Positions 1-6,301 of a stretch of DNA of 6,301 bases are shown here, one piece after another. Position numbers and translations under genes: made by a program. Source of the stretch: Candidatus Sulfotelmatobacter sp. (GTDB taxonomy: Bacteria; Acidobacteriota; Terriglobia; Terriglobales; Acidobacteriaceae); NCBI GenBank assembly GCA_030049565.1, contig JASIKQ010000375.1, forward strand, positions 1 to 6,301, read 5' to 3'. The stretch's first letter is position 1. The number at the start of each line of letters is the position of its first letter. Under the pieces are notes generated by a model. The model worked only from the letters and a program-made list of their open reading frames with translations. It ran no database searches and had not been told where the DNA came from.

Positions 1-438
1 CCGGAAGCTCTGGTGATCGCTGGTTATCTTGATGCGCACACTTCCACGACTGATCAACTCGCCGTGCTGGGTTCGGAACCAGAGATTTACTTCTATGCCA
101 AGCGGCACTCCGCGACCGGATTCATTTATACGTACGGCCTCATGGAGCAACAGAAATATGCCCTAGAAATGCAGCAGCAGATGATCGACGAGATCCAGTC
201 GGTTCACCCAAAGTTTGTGGTGGCTGTGAATTCTCCTTTATCCTCGTTGCCAATTGCCGGCTCACGGCAGGCGTTATCCTTCTCTTCGTGGGCTAACAGT
301 TACCTCGGGAGCCAGTATGAACTGGTTGGTGTTACGGATAGGGTGGACGGTCACCCCGAGTACTATTGGGACGACGAAGCAAAGGCTTATCAGCCGCGCT
401 CCCAGAACACAGTGGGAGTTTTCAAGAGAAAAGGCTGA
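1..438 (+). CDS. GT39/PMT-like membrane glycosyltransferase, C-terminal part only
   Basis: The reading frame is open from the first base of the window and ends at TGA 436-438, so only the last 145 residues are present and the start lies outside. The methionine codon at 13 is not a credible start because the frame continues to the left edge. What remains is the soluble, non-membrane tail: the stretch around codons 27-48 (GSEPEIYFYAKRHSATGF then IYTYGLME) is, from memory, the signature of the C-terminal extracytoplasmic region of acidobacterial family 39 glycosyltransferases, and the final segment (YYWDDEAKAYQPRS then VGVFKRK) also fits the end of those proteins. By family, such enzymes are polytopic inner-membrane proteins that use polyprenyl-phosphate sugars. 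The catalytic N-terminal loop with its acidic residues is not visible, so the assignment rests on the tail alone. It converges on the minus-strand glycosyltransferase that ends at 510. Confidence 0.72.
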   Translation, partial: PEALVIAGYLDAHTSTTDQLAVLGSEPEIYFYAKRHSATGFIYTYGLMEQQKYALEMQQQMIDEIQSVHPKFVVAVNSPLSSLPIAGSRQALSFSSWANSYLGSQYELVGVTDRVDGHPEYYWDDEAKAYQPRSQNTVGVFKRKG

Positions 439-460
439 TTTCACGGCAGCGGGCGCCATC

Positions 461-492
461 CCTGCTGTGCCTCTGCCAACCAGGCAAGCAGG
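461..492. terminator. Hairpin between convergent genes, candidate bidirectional terminator
   Basis: Left arm 461-472 pairs with right arm 482-492: eleven base pairs interrupted only by one bulged G at 467, with a nine-base loop (473-481). It lies in the 71-bp gap between the stop of the + strand gene (438) and the stop of the - strand gene (510), which is where a shared terminator would be expected. There is no T-run directly after the stem on either strand, so it is not a classical intrinsic terminator. It could stop transcription with Rho, protect 3' ends, or be neutral. A weaker alternative stem, 447-453 with 461-467, competes for the left arm. The structure is seen directly; the function is inferred. 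Confidence 0.4.
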
Positions 493-509
493 ACAGGAAG
501 TAATTCCAG

Positions 510-2213
510 CTACCGATAAGGGAGCACAGCGCGGCCAATCTGATACTCCTCTGGGGGGACATTGCCAAAAGCGAAAGGAAGGGGGCCCCAGTATGAAGAA
601 TAGAAGCCTGCGCCCATGCCCCAGTTCATGGTTGTAACCAGGTTGCCGGGCAGGAGTTTCAGATCTTCTTGCTCGATGAAGTCAAACTGCCGGGGCAGCG
701 GTATGAGTTCTGTATTGTTCACGGGCACGATCACCAAGTCGCCGACTCGAAACCTGGAATATATTTCGTCCGCAGGAATAAATCCCAAGGTTTGCATGTA
801 ATACTGAAAGCCCCAGTGTCCCAGGAAAAACACGGTTCCGCGTTCCCCCCGGGTCTTTTGGTAAATCAGACCTGCGGCCTCGCGCGCGGAGTTTGCCCAT
901 GCGACGTCAGATGCTGTAATCGCAAAAGATAGCAGTGCGGCGATGGCCAACCCGGAGGCTACGGCCGCTGGCCTGCTCTGTGTGAGGATGCCAGGGGATC
1001 TGTCCAGCCGGCGGAACATCAGGATGCCAGCTGCGGGAATGAGCGGAAGCACCGAACGGGCGTTCACGGTCCAGTTCAGGAACCCGGCAAAGATCCACGT
1101 TCCCACCACCCAGAGCGCCAGCAACCAGGACTCAGGATCTTTCGTGTTCGTCCAGACGTCACCGATTGCCATCGCCAAAACAGAAACACCGGAGAGAATG
1201 CAAAAGGCCAACTGAAATGAAGTGATTGCCCAATGCTGCATCATAGACTGAGGAGCCAGACCTCCTCCCACGCGAGCCCCATAGTCAACCCAGTTGGCCA
1301 TAAGCGACGCGGCAGCAATCCCGCTGACCAAAGCGCCCGTGAGAATCTGTTTCCGTGACCAGAGGAGTGGCATTAGCGTCAACGCCGACAGAGTGCAGCC
1401 ACCCATGAAACTAAGACTAACCAGGGCATGTCCCATAGTTGAGCCTTGTTGAAACTCTCGTTGAGTGCCAGCAAACTTGGCAGCATCGTAGATAAGGCCT
1501 CGACCGTAGAGTGCTGCCGTCCAAAGCTCGTAACCAACCACGCTCAGGATCGGGATCAGGAAGTAAACCACCCACGATCCGAACCGGCGCAAACGGAGCA
1601 AAGAGTAGACAAGCAGCAGCGGGATCAGCGCTAAGCCGAAATATTTGGTCAGTGCACTTGCTGCGATTAGGAAACTCGAGGCGAGCAGGGACACGTCATT
1701 CAGCGGCTCGAGTCCTTCCACCCAGAGGATCACTGCCCAGACCCACAATGCCACCATCATCGTGTCGCACATAACGCTGGTGGCTGAGACCAGCACGCCC
1801 GGGGTCAAGAGAACGGCCAAAGCGGCCAGTAGAGGAAACCGGGTGTAGCGTCGGGCCAGACGATATGTCCCGAGAACCAGGGCCAACGCCGGCAGAAGAA
1901 AAGCCAAGTGAAACGCTCTCTCCGACCAGCCTGCGGTGCGACCGACCAAGGCTGCGTAGTAACAGGCGAGGGGAGGATTCCTAGTTACGTCAAACATGCT
2001 CTCCCGGCTTGTGTTCCAGACAAGCTGAAATCCGTAAGGATCGAGCGGATGTTTCAGGATTTGCCTGGCGGCGAAAAGGAAGAGAGTATCGTCGACGTTA
2101 AATGCCTTCGTGGAAAAAGGAAGCAGACTCAGAATTGTTGCCGCAGAAAGAAACAGGTATGAGTGAACCGAAGACCAGTTTGACAAAAAATTAGAACTCT
2201 TTGCCAAGTTCAT
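510..2213 (-). CDS. GT39/PMT-family (ArnT-like) membrane glycosyltransferase
   Basis: 567 residues from the ATG at 2213; stop TAG at 510-512. Probable inner-membrane enzyme that transfers a sugar from a polyprenyl-phosphate donor to an envelope acceptor; donor and acceptor are unknown. The first hydrophobic segment is near residues 17-35. It is followed by an extracytoplasmic loop with the acidic pair D41-D42 (FNVDDTLF), the position of the catalytic acidic motif in GT-C enzymes, and by NPPLACYYAAL (79-89). A second conserved-type aspartate is D150 (VMCDTMM). ALTKYFGLALIPLL (187-200) is typical of the family. About ten further hydrophobic stretches run to roughly residue 435, then a soluble tail of about 130 residues ends in YWGPLPFAFG and PPEEY, also family-like. 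It lies 68 bp after the TPR membrane protein and is likely in the same transcript. The frame stays open upstream to 2465, but that part overlaps the previous gene and looks non-coding. A TTG at 2207 is an alternative start. Confidence 0.85.
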   Translation of the reverse strand: MNLAKSSNFLSNWSSVHSYLFLSAATILSLLPFSTKAFNVDDTLFLFAARQILKHPLDPYGFQLVWNTSRESMFDVTRNPPLACYYAALVGRTAGWSERAFHLAFLLPALALVLGTYRLARRYTRFPLLAALAVLLTPGVLVSATSVMCDTMMVALWVWAVILWVEGLEPLNDVSLLASSFLIAASALTKYFGLALIPLLLVYSLLRLRRFGSWVVYFLIPILSVVGYELWTAALYGRGLIYDAAKFAGTQREFQQGSTMGHALVSLSFMGGCTLSALTLMPLLWSRKQILTGALVSGIAAASLMANWVDYGARVGGGLAPQSMMQHWAITSFQLAFCILSGVSVLAMAIGDVWTNTKDPESWLLALWVVGTWIFAGFLNWTVNARSVLPLIPAAGILMFRRLDRSPGILTQSRPAAVASGLAIAALLSFAITASDVAWANSAREAAGLIYQKTRGERGTVFFLGHWGFQYYMQTLGFIPADEIYSRFRVGDLVIVPVNNTELIPLPRQFDFIEQEDLKLLPGNLVTTMNWGMGAGFYSSYWGPLPFAFGNVPPEEYQIGRAVLPYR

Positions 2214-2219
2214 CCTCCT
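2214..2219 (-). promoter_or_regulatory. Perfect Shine-Dalgarno AGGAGG that decides the GT39 start
   Basis: On the minus strand AGGAGG occupies 2219-2214 and is directly followed by ATG (2213-2211), AAC and TTG (2207-2205). Zero spacing is too short for normal use with the ATG, while the TTG two codons later lies six bases from the motif, which is near optimal. The real start may therefore be TTG 2207, which removes only two residues. The motif itself is seen directly; the choice of start is inferred. Confidence 0.6.
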
Positions 2220-2281
2220 GCGCAAGCAAAGCAGCGAACTCTGATCAGGTGCCGAAGAAAAGCGTAAACTGCAGGGAAACG

Positions 2282-4591
2282 TCACGGTCTCCGAGTGCTG
2301 GTGAGCCCTGCGGCTCGTTCGCTGGCACTGGCAGCATCGGCTGCCCGTCCCTGCAGAGTGTACAAGCGGCCCAATTGATTCCAGTAGTCCGGAGTCTGCG
2401 GCGAAAGGTGAACCGCCTTTTCTGCAAAGGAGGTTGCCCGGCTCAAATCGCCGAGCATGCTCCACGCCACCGCCCGGCCATTGTCTAGTGCTGCCAGAGG
2501 AGCAGCGCCACTTGCTGCCGGGAGCGCTCGCTCAGCACGATCGAATGCTTGGAGAGCGTCCTTAGGATCTCCCGCATCAAGGTGGGTGTAGCCCAGCTGC
2601 ACGAGAGCCTCCGCTGGATCAGGCGAGATCACGGCCACCCGCTCCAGGGCATCGATGGCGGCGGGAAAACGTTTCTGGCTGCGATACAGATCCGCGAGCT
2701 CGGACCAAGTAGATGCATTAACCTGGAGCGCAGCGGATTGAAGCAAGCTCTGCTCTGCTTCGCGGGGATGACCGGTCAACAATAGCGTGCTGCCACGAAC
2801 GTACCAAACCGGAGCGCTATAGCTGAAAATCGACAAAGCCTTTGCACTGGCGGCCGCTGCCTCCTGATTGCGCTGCAAGGCCACGAACACAGCAGCGGCA
2901 TTGGCCCAGCGATTGAATTCCTCTCCCCAATTGCGGGCATGCGCCGCTGATGGAAGCGGTGCCGTTGAGCAATCCACCGGAAAACGCTCAATCAACGTCT
3001 GCGTCTCGGGGAGTCGCCGCACGAAGACGGCCGACACCTCGTCGAGGAACACAGGCCGCCAGTTTTCGCTGGAACAGTACTGTGGAAGCACAGCTCCTAC
3101 GAGCTTCAATCCCTTGTAGCGCGCCAACGATAGGACCACCGTGTTGATGCCGTAAACATCAGCTTCGTGCTGCCACGGGGGAGAATCGGGCGGTGATTGC
3201 AATACGTGTTGCAGGCGACTGATCAATTCCGGTCCGAACGGGATGGCGCGTCCGTCAATATAATCGCGGTACTTTTCACCCAGGCTCCAAATCACGAAGC
3301 CCCCCGCTTCGTAGCCGTTAAAGACCTGAGCAGGTAAGTTCTCATGTTCGATGAAAGTCATCGCGCGCTCGGGGAACCACCACGAGAGGCCCGCGCCGAA
3401 GGACGAGATTTCACTCCCATTGAAGTAATAACGATTGCTGGCCAGGTCAGCCGAACGAAGACCAACGAGCAGGATCAGCGCCGCAGTCGCTCCGCCTGCC
3501 ATAATGGAATTCAATCTCTTGTCGCGGATCCACGCTCGTGCCGTGTTCAGCGCCCAGGCTAGCAACGCACTGCCGACGATCACGACAACACACGCCAGCA
3601 AGGCGAAGAAGCGCACATGCTGTATTGCCATCCATACGGAGCCAGCAAGTAATAGGGCTTTGGGCCAGCGGCGGCGCCATGCGGCAATCACCATCGCCAC
3701 AGCGGCTAACAGCAACAGCCACTCGGCTGAGCTTGCGGGATCGTGAATTGACAGGGCTTGTTCCAGGGTCGCCGACGTAAATGAAACCCTGGTCCACTCC
3801 GTAATGCGCTCGGCGTGTACTGCCATCGCTGCTTCTTGCCGGAAGAGCGCCCGGTAAATACCCCAGCCCCAGGGATTGACCAGCGTTGCAAAACAGGTTG
3901 CCGCCAGCCACGGAAGTGCGGCCATAAGAACCTTCCCAGTAGCTTTCCTCCCCGAGGTGTCGCACAGGCGGATTAGCTCCAGCGCCGTGTACGCGCAAAC
4001 CAGCGCCAACCCGGCGACGAAGCCTAGATGCAGGTTCACCCAGGCCATCATCAGAAGGGGAAGCAGCCAGAGCTTGGCGGTGCCCATTTCGTATTGTTCC
4101 CACAGAATGCTGAGGAAAGCAGCAAAGATCACCACCGTGAACATGTCAGCCCGAGGAGACGTGCGCGCGGCGATTGCCGGAACTGAGATGATTGCGAGCG
4201 CTGCAGTGGCTGCCGAACCGCGGCGGAGCAGCAACGTGATTGTGCCGACGCAAGCGATCGCGCCCAGCCATGAAATCAGTCCGTATCCCCCCACCAGATA
4301 AGCAACGTAAAACAGCAACCCAGAGCCAACCGGATAGATCCACGGTTGGCCCGATGCGGTGTATGAGAAAACGTCGGTGGAGAAGACGCTGTGATGTTGA
4401 ATCACCCAGCGTCCAGTCGCCATCTGCCAAAAGAGGTCGTAGTCGCTGACGGTCCGCAAGCCCGCCAGCAAGGCGTAAATTAAGGTAACCGCGGAAAGCA
4501 GCAGGAACCATGGCCGCGTCCGAAACCATCTTGCCATGGACGATGAGGCGGTTTGCTCATTCTCGGCGATAAGCGGTAGTGGAACACTCAC
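2282..4591 (-). CDS. Polytopic membrane protein (GT-C-like, uncharacterised) with C-terminal TPR domain
   Basis: The frame is open from ATG 4690 (802 codons); residue numbers here count from that codon. ATG 4690 overlaps the upstream gene by 38 bp and has no ribosome site. GTG 4591 (codon 34) has AGAGG ten bases upstream and is preferred; ATG 4537 (codon 52) is a third option. Hydrophobic segments run from about 61 to 410, roughly ten of them. After the first comes D83-Y-D85-LFWQMATGRW, then STDVFSY (104-110) and GQPWIYPVG (114-122). This pattern recurs in a widespread, uncharacterised bacterial membrane family and sits where GT-C glycosyltransferases carry their acidic motif. VNLHLGF (218-224) and HVRFF (358-362) are further conserved-type sites. 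A soluble domain follows with FNGYEAGGFVIW (457-468) and YIDGRA (477-482). The tail, about 592-795, is alpha-helical and alanine-rich with TPR pattern, for example W662-SELADLYRSQKRFPAAIDALE. It may be a glycosyltransferase or a scaffold; no enzyme activity is proven. Confidence 0.78.
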   Translation of the reverse strand: MSVPLPLIAENEQTASSSMARWFRTRPWFLLLSAVTLIYALLAGLRTVSDYDLFWQMATGRWVIQHHSVFSTDVFSYTASGQPWIYPVGSGLLFYVAYLVGGYGLISWLGAIACVGTITLLLRRGSAATAALAIISVPAIAARTSPRADMFTVVIFAAFLSILWEQYEMGTAKLWLLPLLMMAWVNLHLGFVAGLALVCAYTALELIRLCDTSGRKATGKVLMAALPWLAATCFATLVNPWGWGIYRALFRQEAAMAVHAERITEWTRVSFTSATLEQALSIHDPASSAEWLLLLAAVAMVIAAWRRRWPKALLLAGSVWMAIQHVRFFALLACVVVIVGSALLAWALNTARAWIRDKRLNSIMAGGATAALILLVGLRSADLASNRYYFNGSEISSFGAGLSWWFPERAMTFIEHENLPAQVFNGYEAGGFVIWSLGEKYRDYIDGRAIPFGPELISRLQHVLQSPPDSPPWQHEADVYGINTVVLSLARYKGLKLVGAVLPQYCSSENWRPVFLDEVSAVFVRRLPETQTLIERFPVDCSTAPLPSAAHARNWGEEFNRWANAAAVFVALQRNQEAAAASAKALSIFSYSAPVWYVRGSTLLLTGHPREAEQSLLQSAALQVNASTWSELADLYRSQKRFPAAIDALERVAVISPDPAEALVQLGYTHLDAGDPKDALQAFDRAERALPAASGAAPLAALDNGRAVAWSMLGDLSRATSFAEKAVHLSPQTPDYWNQLGRLYTLQGRAADAASASERAAGLTSTRRP

Positions 4592-4601
4592 GCGGTACAA
4601 A

Positions 4602-4606
4602 CCTCT
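4602..4606 (-). promoter_or_regulatory. Candidate ribosome binding site AGAGG for GTG start at 4591
   Basis: On the minus strand AGAGG (4606-4602) lies ten bases before an in-frame GTG at 4591-4589. Neither of the other in-frame starts considered, ATG 4690 or ATG 4537, has a purine-rich site at a suitable distance. The spacing is slightly long and the motif is incomplete, so this is only the best of weak options. Confidence 0.4.
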
Positions 4607-4649
4607 GTCCGTTTTTGCCCTTCCGTTCGCAGTGGCGCTGTCCGTTTTT
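4605..4649. repeat. Two 12-bp direct repeats, 33 bp apart, at a gene junction
   Basis: CTGTCCGTTTTT occurs at 4605-4616 and again at 4638-4649 on the + strand (AAAAACGGACAG on the coding strand). Both copies are identical. They lie between the stop of the SGNH gene (4653) and the proposed GTG start of the membrane protein (4591). The 33-bp offset equals eleven codons, so in the long reading from ATG 4690 both copies encode KTD. They could be remnants of a small duplication, or a protein or RNA binding element. No function can be assigned. Confidence 0.5.
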
Positions 4650-4652
4650 CCT

Positions 4653-6301
4653 TCACTCAAATTTACGCCAGTTGCATAGGACCGGAGCATTATCGTAGGG
4701 CAAGGCGGCGCGCAATTCCTTGTCGGCGACGGCTGGTTCGTAGCGATGCAGCAGAAAGCCGTAATTGAGATGTAATAGGCGGTCCTGTGGGTTTTGCAGG
4801 ATGGCCCACTGATAGTCGGCGACTATCTCCCCATAGTTTAGGTTTGCTCCCTCAACCTGGTTTTTCAGCCGGGTGACGTCTTCGGTATGGTTTAGCTGGT
4901 TGGTAAAGGGAGGCCGCTCCAGCTTGCTGAGAACCAGGCCGGCTACCCGCACACGATCATAAGGCGTAAACGCAAGCAGACGCTCGCACTCTTCCTCAGA
5001 GATGACATCAGAGCTCACTGCGCCGCGCTGAAACTCGGGCGGCAGCAGGCTGACGACCTGACGGAAAAAGGCCCGAGCCAGCAGGTAGGTTCCGCGTGGA
5101 TTCATATGCACGTGTTCGTAGAAAAGTTCGCCACCCAAAACCGCATGCGGACTCTCGGCAGCAAGAACGGCGTTTCCATCTACAACGACGACACCCGGAC
5201 CTGCTGTCGGGAGGGCGCGAATGACTTCGTTCAACTTGCTGTCCGCGCGAAAGCGAAGCGTGTCGAGATCCTGAGCGCGCAGGAAGCGCTCCCTGGCCGC
5301 GGCGAAATCACCGAGCGCCCACAGGCAACGAGCCATGCGAAACTGAAGTTCGGCATATTGGGGATCGATTTCTGCCGCCGAGAGGTAGAGCTGGAGGGCC
5401 TCCGTATATGATCCGGCGCTCTCCAGAGTCACACCACGTTTTACTAACCCGTCCCAGGCGTTCAGTTCGTCCTGGCGAATACCTTCGCGGTGCAGGGAAG
5501 CGAAGGGAGCACAATCCTTTAAGTTTGTAGCTACAGTGCTGATCAAAACTTGAGCCCCCGAGTGGCGAGCAACGGCAACGATGGCACGCAAGTTGGCGGC
5601 GAAATTCTGGTACACCGGTTTCATCTGAGGCGAATCGGAGCGGACCTGCCGGTCCAGAAACATTTCCATGCCGCGCCATGCGGATTCGTTTTTTGGTCCT
5701 CCACGGGCCTTCGCGAGAAGCTGACCCAGCCGCGTGGAATTGAGGGCGATTCTGGCGCGGATGGCGGGCCGACTCAAGTCCCACGGTGTTAACACCGTCC
5801 CCGGTCCAAAGGGCCCGACCACTTCGGTGTTACCGGTGTAAATCACAAAAAGGTCGGGCTGGTATTGCGCCAGTTCCTCGACCATGGGCAGCTCGGCATG
5901 CGAGTTGATGGCGGTGATGCTGGTATTGATCACCTCGAACTTTTTCCGGGGAAAGCGTTCTCGGAGCATGACCTCTAAGTATCGGCCGAATCCATAGCTG
6001 GGATCGGGATCCCCCCACGCTACCGACTCCCCCAAGATGAAGATCCGATAGGTTCCTGGCGCCTTTCTTGCGGGAAAAGCGTACGGGCGCGGGGTCCGGT
6101 ACATGCCGGGTGGGAAGTAGGGTGCGGCGAAAAATTGATTGTCGCAATAAGCAGCGCGGCCCCGGTCCGTGCACGGACGCACGACTCCGGTTGGGGTTCC
6201 AATTCCACAGAGCCGCAGCACCACCTCCGCGAGCACGAGCAGCAAGACCGGAGCCAGGACGGCGGTCGCTGAGATCGACAACCAGCGGTGCCAGCGATGG
6301 T
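4653..6301 (-). CDS. Exported SGNH/GDSL hydrolase-like protein with embedded TPRs, 5' end missing
   Basis: The frame is open to the right edge of the window. The first available initiation codon is a TTG at 6281, but codons for HRWHRW precede it in frame, so the true start is probably outside. Numbering from that TTG gives 542 residues. A hydrophobic segment (5-24) after basic residues looks like a signal anchor, placing the rest in the periplasm. SGNH block I is ILGESVAWGDP (82-92) with Ser86 as nucleophile, GES replacing the usual GDS. YTGNTEVVG (148-156) matches block III with Asn151. ELFYEHVHMNPRG (385-397) matches block V, with His392 or His390 as catalytic base. Two 34-residue TPRs (276-309, 310-343) sit between blocks III and V, and another TPR-like helical pair lies at about 484-530 near the C-terminus. 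Such proteins cleave or transfer ester-linked acyl groups; the substrate here is unknown. The gene leads the minus-strand block, about 61 bp before the next start. Confidence 0.82.
   Translation of the reverse strand, partial: HRWHRWLSISATAVLAPVLLLVLAEVVLRLCGIGTPTGVVRPCTDRGRAAYCDNQFFAAPYFPPGMYRTPRPYAFPARKAPGTYRIFILGESVAWGDPDPSYGFGRYLEVMLRERFPRKKFEVINTSITAINSHAELPMVEELAQYQPDLFVIYTGNTEVVGPFGPGTVLTPWDLSRPAIRARIALNSTRLGQLLAKARGGPKNESAWRGMEMFLDRQVRSDSPQMKPVYQNFAANLRAIVAVARHSGAQVLISTVATNLKDCAPFASLHREGIRQDELNAWDGLVKRGVTLESAGSYTEALQLYLSAAEIDPQYAELQFRMARCLWALGDFAAARERFLRAQDLDTLRFRADSKLNEVIRALPTAGPGVVVVDGNAVLAAESPHAVLGGELFYEHVHMNPRGTYLLARAFFRQVVSLLPPEFQRGAVSSDVISEEECERLLAFTPYDRVRVAGLVLSKLERPPFTNQLNHTEDVTRLKNQVEGANLNYGEIVADYQWAILQNPQDRLLHLNYGFLLHRYEPAVADKELRAALPYDNAPVLCNWRKFE

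Noticed and set aside
551..591. Inverted repeat CTGGGG...CCCCAG plus the palindrome GGGGCCCC
   Set aside because: It falls inside the conserved C-terminal coding region of the GT39 gene (WGPLPFAFG...PPEEY) and is explained by Gly/Pro codons.
254..637. 127-codon plus-strand open frame across the convergent gap
   Set aside because: It overlaps the ends of two well-supported genes, has low-complexity basic composition and no recognisable motif.
943..1215. 90-codon plus-strand open frame opposite the GT39 gene
   Set aside because: Antisense to clear membrane-protein coding sequence, with no ribosome site or domain evidence.
2214..2465. N-terminal extension of the GT39 frame (84 extra codons)
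   Set aside because: It overlaps the 3' end of the TPR membrane gene by 184 bp, is rich in Cys, Arg and Ser, lacks family resemblance, and a perfect ribosome site lies at 2214-2219.
3447..4103. 218-codon minus-strand open frame inside the membrane-protein gene
   Set aside because: It lies wholly within the larger gene in another frame, has an Arg/Gly/Ser-rich composition with no domain or membrane pattern, and is best explained as a shadow of GC-rich coding DNA.
5308..5784. 158-codon minus-strand open frame inside the SGNH gene
   Set aside because: Alternate frame of a well-supported gene, Arg/Gly/Pro-rich, no recognisable domain.

Overview
The window looks like a chromosomal segment from a moderately GC-rich Gram-negative-type bacterium, most likely an acidobacterium (Terriglobia). 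That placement rests on memory of family resemblance: the SGNH/TPR protein, the 'DxDLFWQxATGRW' membrane protein and the two GT39-like proteins all resemble protein families common in Acidobacteria. No rRNA, tRNA, CRISPR array, insertion sequence, integrase or plasmid function was seen.

Layout. Positions 1-438 (+ strand) hold the 3' end of a GT39/PMT-like membrane glycosyltransferase gene that begins before the window. A short gap of about 70 bp follows and contains a strong imperfect hairpin. The rest of the window is one tightly packed minus-strand block, read right to left: a periplasm-facing SGNH/GDSL hydrolase-like protein with embedded TPRs (4653 to the right edge, 5' end missing), then a large polytopic membrane protein with a C-terminal TPR domain (2282-about 4591), then a complete GT39/PMT-family membrane glycosyltransferase (510-2213). 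The minus-strand genes are separated by about 61 and 68 bp and are probably co-transcribed. The first (+) gene and the last (-) gene converge on the hairpin.

How the genes may work together (inference). Two GT-C-like membrane proteins plus an exported esterase/acyl-transferase-like protein suggest a module that builds or modifies an envelope glycoconjugate. The GT39 enzymes would move sugars from polyprenyl-phosphate donors on the outer face of the inner membrane. The SGNH protein could remove or transfer acyl groups. The TPR domains of the hydrolase and the 802-codon membrane protein, both predicted to face the periplasm, could hold the components together. No substrate can be read from the sequence. 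I find no clear evidence of a wholly new system. The most interesting points are the TPR pair inserted inside the SGNH catalytic fold, the uncharacterised membrane/TPR protein, and unresolved start codons at two gene junctions.
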